The position numbers and the translations under genes were made by a program. Under the pieces are notes generated by a model. That model was not told where the DNA came from, did not search any database, and saw only the letters and a list, made by a program, of their open reading frames with translations. A stretch of DNA of 30,673 nucleotides from Mesotaenium endlicherianum (lineage: Eukaryota; Streptophyta; Zygnematophyceae; Zygnematales; Mesotaeniaceae), in NCBI GenBank assembly GCA_009602735.1, contig WELA01000694.1, positions 643,351 through 674,023 on the forward strand, given 5' to 3'. Below, one piece after another: positions 22,401-30,673 of this stretch. Within the stretch, counting starts at the first letter, position 1. Every line of letters starts with the position of its first letter.

Positions 22401-23114
22401 CGAAGGAATGGAGACAAGGCCGCGCCCTGATGTCTCTCCACCTGCTACCTGCTCCTCGGCGATTTCTCCATTATCTGATTCCTTCATGCCAGCTGCTTCA
22501 CCAGAATTGCCAGTCTTATTCTCCGCTGGTCTCGATGCCTCTGAAGGTGTAGTCTCTACATGAGGAGGCGGCCCTCCTTCTTCACTCATTTTTGTTGAAC
22601 GCCTTGAAATAAGACGTTCTAATATCCCACTAAACAGACATGCAAATGGATATTCTCCTGATTGTCTCACTAATCTAAGCTGCCCCTCCAGAAGCCATTC
22701 GCCGGTCTCAAGCGTGTGTCCTCATGTAAGAGGGGTCAAAGTATCTTGGTAAAACGTCAACACTCGACACTGCCAGACGCGCAACAGTTTGAGGCAAGGT
22801 CAAACAAACAGCAGTCAAGAATGCTCCATATGGACAAAGATTAGAAGGACATAACGGCTTGTAAGATGAACATACTCCAGATATGGCATCTTAAACACGA
22901 GAAGTAGCACCCAACCTTACATTCAAGCGTAGGAGGTGGTAGGAAGGGGTGTTGATGAGGCGGTGGTCACTAATCAGAGCCATTAGCTTGCTGGGTGCTT
23001 TACTCTCACTATAAAGTGCGCTAAGCGCATTGACCAGCACTGGGAAGTGCTGCCATTGAGGCCCCTTCAAATTGACTGCTCTAGCTTCTGCAACTGGCTG
23101 GAATTCGGGCGCTG
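19447..23114 (-). CDS. Alpha/beta-hydrolase superfamily protein (plant lipase-like), 7 recovered exons, start exon missing
   Basis: Minus-strand exons with matching GT-AG sites and phases are 23111-22921 (or from 23114), 22679-22378, 21546-21418, 21272-21223, 21026-20929, 20433-20149 and 19956-19447. Together they give about 521 residues to a stop. Landmarks in order are APEFQPVAEARAVNLKGPQW, SKAPSKLMALISDHRLINTP, VQTTIRGSSQDIGWLQ, LVYLLIPGLFSN, KKHFSTIGLACHIA, and the nucleophile elbow GHSKGG with Ser at about 288. The likely acid is Asp in EKSDGLV (about 452) and the likely base is His in RKLDHAF (about 476). This set and order are those of an uncharacterised plant alpha/beta-hydrolase family; the reaction is presumably ester or lipid hydrolysis and the substrate is unknown. 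No ATG lies in frame before an upstream stop, so a short first exon must lie above 23114. The second exon carries an acidic, disordered insert (22589-22400). Confidence 0.88.
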
Positions 23115-23550
23115 CTAGAAAGTGTGAGGACGTGTCAAGACGCAGGCATTTTGACAGATTCTCAAATCTTTCCTGAATTTATAGATTTGTGCGCTGGCAC
23201 GTTGATTGGAGTCATCGTGTGCACTGCCTTCCCCAGCCTTCCCAAGGGCCTCTTGCCCCAGCTTGCACCCAATTTGGAACGCATATTTATGTGGCATTAG
23301 CATTGTGGCAGCGTTGTATGGCATGAGGCAATGTGGGGTGGTATTTACTATCATGATGGCCAGGCATGGCTTATTTTTTCGGATGTGCTGATATGGGGAC
23401 AGTATGAGACGCCAATTGGCTCAGGCATGTAAGTGCATGTCAAATGTTGGACGTCACCACAGCGAAACTACGTCAAGACATAGACGTTTGTGGACTAGAA
23501 ACGTGTGATGTCATTTGCACTTCATCTATTTGCAATGGCGGAATGCATAT

Positions 23551-24513
23551 TGCACCAGTTTGTTGGCTTATGTGAAAGGCGCCCCTCACGTAACAATTGT
23601 GAGGATTAAGGCCCTCTGCTCGTGTGAGCTCTTGCTCATACGTGCCTTCAAAATTGTACGTCTATGCGTGCAACTTGGATAAGTGCGTGGACCGGCGCGA
23701 AAGCGTTTGATCATGATGAAGCTTTTTTCTCGCGGCTCACCCTTTGGCGACCTCCATAAATGAGGCCCCTCTCCATGAAGAATGCCTCTTTTTCACTTAG
23801 AGGGTGCACCCTTAAGGCTTTTCTTGAGTGGCCATGGCGAGGAGAAGCGAGGCAAAGCGAGGCGAAGCCTCGCCTGGGCCGCGAGTTAGCTTGTGACGGG
23901 GGCGTGCGGGAGAGCGCTTTCGCTCATTAGATGGGTTCATGGGGTCATAGGGTTGGGAGCACATGCTGGTGGGCAGCCATGGCCGGTTTTTGGGGTCGCT
24001 CGTTGTGGCAGGCGGCCATGGCCGCCTGCTTGTCAAGAGGGTGGGAGGGATAGAGAGGGTGGGAAGGGCAGGGAGAAGGGATGGTGGAGGAGGGAGGGAG
24101 GGGGGGAGGTCGTTGCGTCGACGGCAAGTGTCGAAAGTAGTTGTGATGTACCGGCGCTTAGTTTGTCGTATTCATTTGGAGCAGCCTTGTGAGGGGGAAA
24201 TTGCCAATTTTCTCACAACACACAAAATTGATCAAGAATGTGAGTAAGTACAATATGTGGTGCAATTTGTTGGCTTGCGTAAGGCGCCCTTCACGTAACT
24301 CTTGTGAGATGAAAATACGGAAGGACCTTCGCTCGGGTGAGGTGTCGCCCACATGTGCGTCGAACCTTTTTTCGTACTTGTAACAAATGTGTACACGTCC
24401 GACATGGATCAATGCAAAAAGGGTATTACTGTCTCTTGCGGGCCCGCGTTTGGCAACCGCCATAAAAGTTACCCTCTCCACATAGAAGGCCTATTTCTTG
24501 CGCTCTTCTTCGT
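23551..24513. repeat. Direct repeat pair A (23551-23815 and 24261-24513)
   Basis: Both copies run from a TGCA..TTTGTTGGCTT start through AAGGCGCCC.TCACGTAAC, TTGTGAG and CATAAA/CATAAAT to an ACTT or GCGC end about 260 bp later. They are diverged by substitutions and small indels but collinear. Each copy ends with a TATA-like CCATAAA followed by a CCTCTCCA block. They flank and alternate with the B repeats described next. Confidence 0.7.
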
Positions 24514-25018
24514 TGAGACAGTGCGGCCCAATTTCATGCTCCTTCCCCTTCCTACCCTCTCTCTCTCACGCCCTCTTACCAAGCAGGCGGCCATGCCTGC
24601 CGCAATGAGCCATGGTTGCCTACCGGCATACGCTCCAACCCTCCTTATCCCACGAACCCATCTAACAATCAAGAGCACCCTCTCCCACGTCTCCATTACA
24701 TACTACCTCGCGCCCAAGGCGAGGTTTGCCTCGCTTTGCCTCGCCATGGCTGCTCACAGGAAGCCCCAAGCTACATGGGGGCGTAGGGTGTTTGGCACTG
24801 GAGCGTGTGCAAATGCGCAGAGGCCAATTTTTTAAGGCGGCCATGGCCGCTTGCTTGTTAAGAGGGCGTGAGGGAGAGAGGGCGGGAAGGGGAGAGAGAA
24901 GCCATCTGGCCATGGTTGCCTTTGCTGGAGGGGATGAAGGATGGTGGAAAAAGCAAACGAAGGGAGGAAAGGTTGTTTTGTCGACGACGACCATTGATGC
25001 ATCTTCAAATTGTTTTGA
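23826..25018. repeat. Repeat B: inverted pair plus a third direct copy
   Basis: B1 (about 23826-24170) is matched in reverse complement by B2 (about 24535-24758): both carry CCATGGCGAGG, AAGCGAGGC, TTAGATGGGTTC and GGCCATGGCCGCCTGCTTG in the same order. B3 (about 24833-25018) matches the right part of B1 in direct orientation, from GGCGGCCATGGCCGC through the G/A-rich GGGAGAGAGGG run to the GTCGACG end. Together with repeat A this looks like one or more nested, decayed mobile or satellite-like units. No transposase or reverse transcriptase frame was seen. Confidence 0.7.
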
Positions 25019-26908
25019 TGACTAGCTTGTCATCAACAATCAGGCACGTGTATTGCTACAGGTTCATGATTGTGCGATGATGCTCCAAAGTTAGCCGGCA
25101 ATGAGAAGATGCGTACCCATGTGCTTCACATGCCAGTTGTCATCATATGATTAACGTTGTGCTCGAGGCAAAGGCGTCAGCTTTCATACTACGCGTTTAC
25201 ACAGTTGATGTACTAGTTGCAAGAATCTCATAATTGCAAAAATCCGGGTAAAAGTATCAATGGCTCAAAATATGTAGCCATCAGTGCATTGTCAATAAGA
25301 ATTGACGCCACAACATAGTACAAGACATTAAATAAATTTAATGCACGCCCATGTCGTTGAGGGGACACAATCTCTACAAAGAACTCATGGAGCACGCAAA
25401 TGACATTACCCAGTTGAGTAAGCAGATGTTTTGCTCATATACTTTGCTTAAGAAGACGTCCTTGATGAATTGTACTAGTATGTGTCATCATCTGCCCTGG
25501 CCCTGCATGGAGAGCAAGAACTTGTGAGAACTCAAGCTCAAACTTGTAACTTTCTCGGGGAGACAATGATCACCTTGTGGTTAAGGTTGCAATCGATTTC
25601 TTTGTTGATATTGGGTGATTACCAAATCCAAGAAGAAGCTCGCTGATGTGTATTTGTATATTTGACTGCTAACAATGTAGTGCTGTTGGTCCAATGATTT
25701 TGTCCACTGTTCACAAGTATATAGTAAGTTGAAAGCTTCAGACATAGTCAAAGTATTTAGCAACGGGCCTCACAACACATTACTCACAACAAAACTTCCA
25801 ACGAAGAAACCATCAACACCAACAGTGTGCATGTTTGAACGTCTTTGTGAACAATTAATAAGAGTTCTTTGCGACGAAGCCGTTGGAAGCAAGTGGCAGA
25901 AGCAGCTGCAAGCACCCATCCTCCACAATACAGGTGTGTCCATTTCCGAGCAAATTATTAGGCACCACGGACTAAATGAGTGTGGCAACCCTCAAAAAGC
26001 ATGGTGATTCTCTCCAAACCAGTGTTTAGCTCAAGACACAGTGGATGATAACTTACACCTCTTTGTACATCTTTAATACTTCACCTGCAACAACATTGCA
26101 GATGACCTAAGCTTCACATGGAGATGTTGATGAGCTTGTTGTTGTTATGCTATGCCTACCAATACTCATGACTACCCACCGAGGTTGTCTAACGTGACTA
26201 TGGACTACATACTTTATTGCTCGTGAAAGATTTGGTTATGAGGTCTAGTTCCTCGAGGCTCGACCTAACATCCTATCAGCTCTGACCTTGAAAGTAAAAC
26301 GTAAGTCTTGCCCAATTTGTCACAAATATAAATTGTAGGATAGCCTCTACAAGGAACCAATCAAGCAATGAAGCTAATCTGAAAGCAACTCGAATGGCAA
26401 CCATACACTGCTAAAATTAATCTGGGCTACCCCCCGAACAACCGAAGACGCAATCTTGTTCAGCAAACCACTCTTTCCTCGTATAAAATACAGGATCATG
26501 AGCGATATAGATACAGGAACATGTACAAATGCAGGAGGATTCATCCATTGAAGAGCGAATTGCTCTTCCAAGTCCCCTCATCACCGCCAACTGTTACTCA
26601 TCCTTAGTGAGGAATAAATACGTGACCTGCACCCAGGCACTAGCGAGCAAGTAAGCTCACTTCAGCCACCTTCTTCAATTACCACCTACTCTTTGCAGGA
26701 ACGCTTGGACTACAGCTATATTATACTTGGTGAACCATTTCGAAACCGAGATAGTGAATTATTGGAGCAATCACCACAAGTACAAACGCACCACAGACGT
26801 GCACACGCACCCAGTGCATGTGTTGCATTGGCGGCCTGTACATGCGGTGCAAGCATATTGTGCACAGTGGTTGGATGCATCTGGACAGTTGGAGTATGCG
26901 CATCATGC

Positions 26909-27000
<92 letters not shown>

Positions 27001-27233
27001 CCACGTGCTTAACAAGAATGAACGGGACTGAATACCAGAGTCCCCAACCACTTGTTCCAATAGTCTTGAAAAGAAGTTGCAGCAGAGCAGCTGACATATT
27101 CCGGTTGTTGGAGGTGCCGACAAAGTTGCAGCCTTGAACTTACAAAGCTGCAGGCAGAAGATACATAACAGAGAGCCTGACATATATGAGATAAATTGAT
27201 CAGAGTCCTTCCATATTGTGAAGAGGGACTTAC
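25019..27233. other. AT-rich region, no gene firmly recognised
   Basis: Open frames of up to about 90 codons (for example 25729-26007 plus, starting at TTG, and 26374-26571 minus) have no recognisable domain or ATG. The minus-strand frame at 26374-26571 could be a terminal exon or 3' UTR of the membrane-protein gene at 27.2-27.6 kb, but no splice chain could be built. A long dinucleotide microsatellite lies at 26911-26998. Confidence 0.4.
26911..26998 (+). repeat. Compound microsatellite (GT)20(GA)24
   Basis: Twenty uninterrupted GT units (26911-26950) pass directly into twenty-four GA units (26951-26998). It is perfect over 88 bases, so it is young or actively mutating. The long Ser/Leu/Thr/His and Arg/Glu open frames across it are artefacts of the repeat. 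Confidence 0.98.
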
Positions 27234-27590
27234 GAAACCCATGAAGGCGAAGACGATGAATGTGACGCACACACGCTGGACCCCGCACCAATCCCAGTCC
27301 CTCTTCTTGCTGAGAATTTTCTTCCTCGACTTTCGCGACACTGCAGATCATGCACACACACACCAGCAGTGAAGCATAAGAGGACCGTCATGCCTTGGAC
27401 TGTGATGTGATCAGGGAGGTACTAAACACACAGAATGGGATGACGTGCTTACAGTGTCAGTATCGAGATTGTTTGGTACAGATCGGCGTCGACTGCATAG
27501 ACCTGAGCTGACAATCTTGTGAAGTGACTGAGGTGCTCTCCAGGTGTCACCTGGAGCCTGGCCTTCCTCCACTGGATGGTGAAGTGCTAT
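27234..27590 (-). CDS. Two exons of an unrecognised membrane protein (partial gene model)
   Basis: On the minus strand an exon ending at 27453 (donor ACT|GTAAGC, open from about 27590) and an exon ending at 27234 (donor TTC|GTAAGT) have near-ideal donors. If the second exon starts at 27329 (CGAAAG|TCG), the two join in phase 0 and read LDTDT then SRKKILSKKRDWDWCGVQR, followed by a hydrophobic segment VCVTFIVFAFMGF. Basic residues before a transmembrane stretch resemble a type II signal anchor. A stronger-looking acceptor 11 nt upstream (CTGCAG, exon from 27340) would shift frame and lose the hydrophobic segment. Neither a start ATG nor downstream exons were found. I do not recognise the family. 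Confidence 0.35.
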
Positions 27591-27599
27591 CAAATAACT

Positions 27600-29164
27600 G
27601 AATCCCTATCTGATTCTGCGGCTATACTTTCTCCCAGAACTTCCATCTGATATTAGATAAGCAGGGTCTAAACAGAATGTTGTTCTGTAGCTATACCTTC
27701 CAACTTGCACAATTTCACATAGAGATCAATGCAGCAAAGCTAAGCACCCGCCATGACAGAGGTGAGGACAGCAGCATGTCAGTCTAGGTCTTCGTCATAC
27801 AAGTGAATCACATATATTTTATCGGTTCCTCCGTATAGGAGGTATTCTAGATGCTAAAAATGACACTATGTTGATATGAAATTAACTACGAAACTTAAAA
27901 CTGTCCATTTCAGTGAGATGCAACACCTGTGTAGCAGACACGCCATTGACTTCGTTACTTTGACAAGCGCATGTACATGAAGATTTCATGTGGGACAATG
28001 CTGATCATGCAATAGCTGTGACAGCTGGACCTCAAACCAGACACCTTGATCATACTCACGCCTATTGCCCACTTTCTGCATAGAAGTGTTAGACACTAAA
28101 TTGAACACAGAAATGACGACCTGGGCGTCACATAAATATTTCATTCCCTGTCTAGTGTTAGGTGACCGCTTAGCAAAATGTGCAGACTTTGTTGATAGAT
28201 TGAACGCAAGGAAGTCCAGACGCCTAGTTACTTAGTCCTGTACTCTGGAGCCTTCAAGCTTTCAAGCACCTTGATGATGCTGAGCAGAGAGTGAACATGA
28301 AGGTGCTACTTGTCAAATTCAGGCACTACGAACAGCTGGGCACACCTTTACTTACATTCTGAATCGCTTCCTCCTGACGGCAGAATGTCAGGAAGTAACG
28401 GCACTGATGAAATTGTAGTCGCAGGTATCCCACCCTCTTCCAAAGTCAGGACAGCAACATTTGATGACACGCGTAACATATTATGACCAGCTGTCCTTTG
28501 CGATAGTTTTACCTAAAACAGCTTTTGCCAGCGTTTCTGATTAGTAATATTCCGGGAATAACGAAACCTGTCCGACCGTGTTGCTCTTACACAGAAGTAC
28601 ATACATGAGGGGTTTCGAGAGGCTCGAAGAAGTCGGAGCTACCCTTCACCATATCCAACTCAGAAAACGGTCGTGTTCTTGCAAAAAAAAGAATGGATGC
28701 ACGAAAAGGCCTGCTAGCATAGCGAGTTTGGACTCGCTATTCGTTGCGCCAAAGTGCCCAACCATGTGCAACCATGCGCAACCATGCGCAACTAATAGAA
28801 ACACGTTGGCATGCAACTCCACGTGTATGTTCCTGTGCTTTATCCATATGCGTCAATTGGCGTTAATCTTCGTCCAGACTCCAGAATCCACGAGCGAGCC
28901 CACAGCTAGAGCGTCATCACGCACCGTCACGAGCGTCGAAATACTTTGCTAAAGACGCCGAGTCTGAATCAACTTCAAAAAGTTTCATCACTGGAGGCTG
29001 CAGTCAGTGCATGCAGTAACTACAGTCAGCTATGTCTCACGACGAGCAGACCACCAGCTTTGCGTATCGAAGCACGCTAGTAGTGCTGCAAGGCATTCAT
29101 ATGATGCAAGAATACTTCTAAAAAAGACAGCCGAATCAACGACATTCAAGCTAGTGAGGAAGCC
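27600..29164. other. Intergenic region upstream of GPN3
   Basis: No gene is supported. The open frame at 28578-28952 starts at GTG and has no domain. A small triple repeat of AACCATGYGC lies near 28759-28790. The right end should hold the promoter and leader of the GPN-loop GTPase gene; no clear TATA box was identified. Confidence 0.5.
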
Positions 29165-30673
29165 ATGGTTAGATATGCTCAGCTCGTCATTGGTCCAGCT
29201 GGAAGTGGCAAGGTATGTAATTGAGCCAAGTTCCATGGGTACCCCCAAATGTGTCTTTTCCAGTCGTTCGACTGAGTTGTTCCTCAATTTTCCGGATTGG
29301 AGCTGGCAAGTTCACTGGAGCTCTCCTTGAACCTTAAGCCTTGAGCCTTAAGCCTCGTTTAAAATGACTGATTAAGTGATGCATGATGATTCGTTAGCAA
29401 CTGATGCCTGGTAAGTAGTAAGATGTATGTTGTTCCCATTGAAGAAGAAGTTGGTTCGTGCGTTTCTGCGCAGTCGACATACTGCAGTAACCTCTACCAG
29501 CATTGCCAGAGCATAGGAAGGACTGTCCACATGGTAAACCTGGACCCTGCTGCTGAGAACTTCGATTATCCAGTCACAATAGGTAATGATGTCCGACTCC
29601 GCCCATACACTAAAGAGTATTGGTCCTTTCATTCACTTTGATGGCGTTGTTGCATTGTTGCTACACGAATGGGAAATAAACAGGAGCTGTCCAAGTCACA
29701 TGGCTTCAAAAGTAGGTCGCACATGTGAGCACAATCGGGGGGTCCTGTGAAGGTGGCGTAGCGTGCAATATGATAACAAATCCTGGCAGGGTGAAGGTTG
29801 CTGTTGCTAGTCTCCCTCACCGTCGCCCATAACATGAAGATCAGATGACGGGGAAAAAGAAGCTCATGTTAAGGCTTTGTTAGTATTGTGACATGCTCCA
29901 AGAAGTCGCCACACATACCACTTATCCACAAATGGAGAGTGCTCAAGCGAAGGCAATTCGGGGGCTCTGGAGGGAGTCGAGGATTGGCAGTTTGCAGGCT
30001 GCTGGGGGTTGTCAAGCACCCTTTGTAAGAACATAGGCAACACATACACTGCTTTGAGAGATAGTGCAGTTCTATGTGTGAAGCCCAAGCAAGTGCAGTA
30101 ACTGTGACTGAGGATCTCTGACCCACAATCGTTGGATCAAGCGAATCTGAACCATCCACCTCCCTGTCCAGGCTGAGGTCAAATACCCCCACCCTCTTGT
30201 GCTAACAATCCATGTCAGCTCTGGAGAGGTCATCATCCTCGCCCACAAATCCTCAGCACCCGTTTCACCTGGCACCGAGGCCCCCACTTCGCCTCCCGCC
30301 TACTCTCAAGGTGGGCACTTTTGGAAAAATCTCCCCCCCTCGGGCGGCCTCTCCGTGCACGGCATGCAGACATCAGGGAGCTGGTGTCGCTGGACGACGT
30401 GATGGAGGAGCTCAAGCTGGGCCCCAATGGCGGCCTCGTCTACTGCATGGAGTACACCCCTTGTCCTCTCCCCCCTTCTGTCCCCCTTGCCCCCCCAAGC
30501 ACGCGGCAAAGGATGTTGATATTTCTCCCAGCAATGCCCAACTTCCGCCCCCTCTCTCCCGCATCTCTGGCCTGGCCTGCTGCTGTGGGCTGCTTTTACT
30601 CGACTGGCACTTTCACGCAGCGAGAGGTAAGGTGCTAGGTCCCAGCCAGCTCAGCAGAGGAGCCCCCCCCCCC
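29165..30673 (+). CDS. GPN3: GPN-loop GTPase 3, 5' part, cut by the window end
   Basis: Exons are 29165-29212 (AAG|GTATGT), 29474-29582 (ATAG|GTAATG) and 30370 to about 30451 (donor-like GTACAC), with phases 0, 1 and 2. They read [16 protein letters not shown], then [19 protein letters not shown] and [17 protein letters not shown], then [27 protein letters not shown]. Residues 10-17 are the P-loop GPAGSGKS, and residues 70-72 are the Gly-Pro-Asn loop that names the family. Phenylalanine-type NLDPAAE and DIREL.SL.DVME are typical of the GPN2/GPN3 branch, and overall the match is best to GPN3. GPN3 works with GPN1 in assembly and nuclear import of RNA polymerase II. About three quarters of the protein lies beyond the window. 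The ATG chosen is the first in the exon and has a purine at -3. Third-position GC rises steeply in the third exon. Confidence 0.9.
30662..30673 (+). repeat. Poly-C run at the window edge
   Basis: The window ends in a run of at least ten C residues inside the third intron of GPN3. Similar G or C homopolymers occur in the two GC-rich blocks (for example 3081-3088 and 3451-3458). Its full length is not visible. Confidence 0.8.

Noticed and set aside
22378-22589. Treating the ATG at 22589 as the start of the hydrolase gene
   Set aside because: The exon is open further upstream with an in-phase acceptor at 22680/22679 that joins cleanly to a conserved exon ending at 22921, so the ATG is most likely internal.
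25729-26007. 92-codon plus-strand frame with some protein-like appearance
   Set aside because: It starts at TTG and has no upstream ATG, splice partners or known domain. It was left as possible repeat debris.
26693-27363. Long open frames on both strands across the GT/GA microsatellite
   Set aside because: The length comes from the dinucleotide repeats, which keep frames open and encode Leu/Ser, Thr/His or Arg/Glu runs. There is no independent protein signal apart from the exon at 27234.
28759-28790. Short AACCATGYGC triple repeat considered as a CRISPR-like or regulatory array
   Set aside because: Three short adjacent units without spacers in eukaryotic intergenic DNA; it is an ordinary small tandem repeat.

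Overview
The window is nuclear DNA of a plant-lineage (streptophyte) eukaryote. Every real gene is split by GT-AG introns, one gene encodes the plant-type translation factor eIF4B, and the intergenic DNA is long, AT-rich and full of microsatellites and degenerate repeats. Most raw open frames are shadows or intronic, so the genes below were assembled exon by exon from splice signals, reading phase and protein continuity. The species cannot be fixed from sequence alone. A seed-free plant or charophyte-like genome is a guess only.

Layout. 1-1.9 kb: no gene, with a 192-bp tandem duplication. 1.9-4.4 kb (minus): a four-exon protein O-fucosyltransferase-like gene, complete from ATG to stop. 4.4-6.3 kb: intergenic. 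6.3-11.9 kb (plus): a GC-rich block with a second, paralogous O-fucosyltransferase-like gene of at least four exons plus a probable 39-nt microexon, and an upstream signal-anchor exon (6300-6680) that may be its 5' end. The two paralogues are head to head and share three intron positions, of which the phases are identical and the third position may differ by about one residue. 11.9-15.9 kb: AT-rich gene desert. 15.97-18.16 kb (plus): two-exon plant eIF4B. 19.4-23.1 kb (minus): an alpha/beta-hydrolase with seven recovered coding exons, convergent with eIF4B; only its start exon is missing. 23.5-25.0 kb: a nested direct and inverted repeat complex. 27.2-27.6 kb (minus): exons of an unrecognised membrane protein. 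29.17 kb to the end (plus): the 5' part of a GPN-loop GTPase 3 gene, cut by the window edge.

The genes do not form a pathway. The two O-fucosyltransferase-like enzymes would act in the secretory pathway. eIF4B acts in cytoplasmic translation initiation. GPN3 acts in RNA polymerase II assembly and nuclear import. The hydrolase substrate is unknown. The most notable points are the diverged fucosyltransferase pair (an HLRRGDF signature in one, HVRGGPSW in the other), the sharp GC3 change inside GPN3, and the repeat complex at 23.5-25.0 kb.
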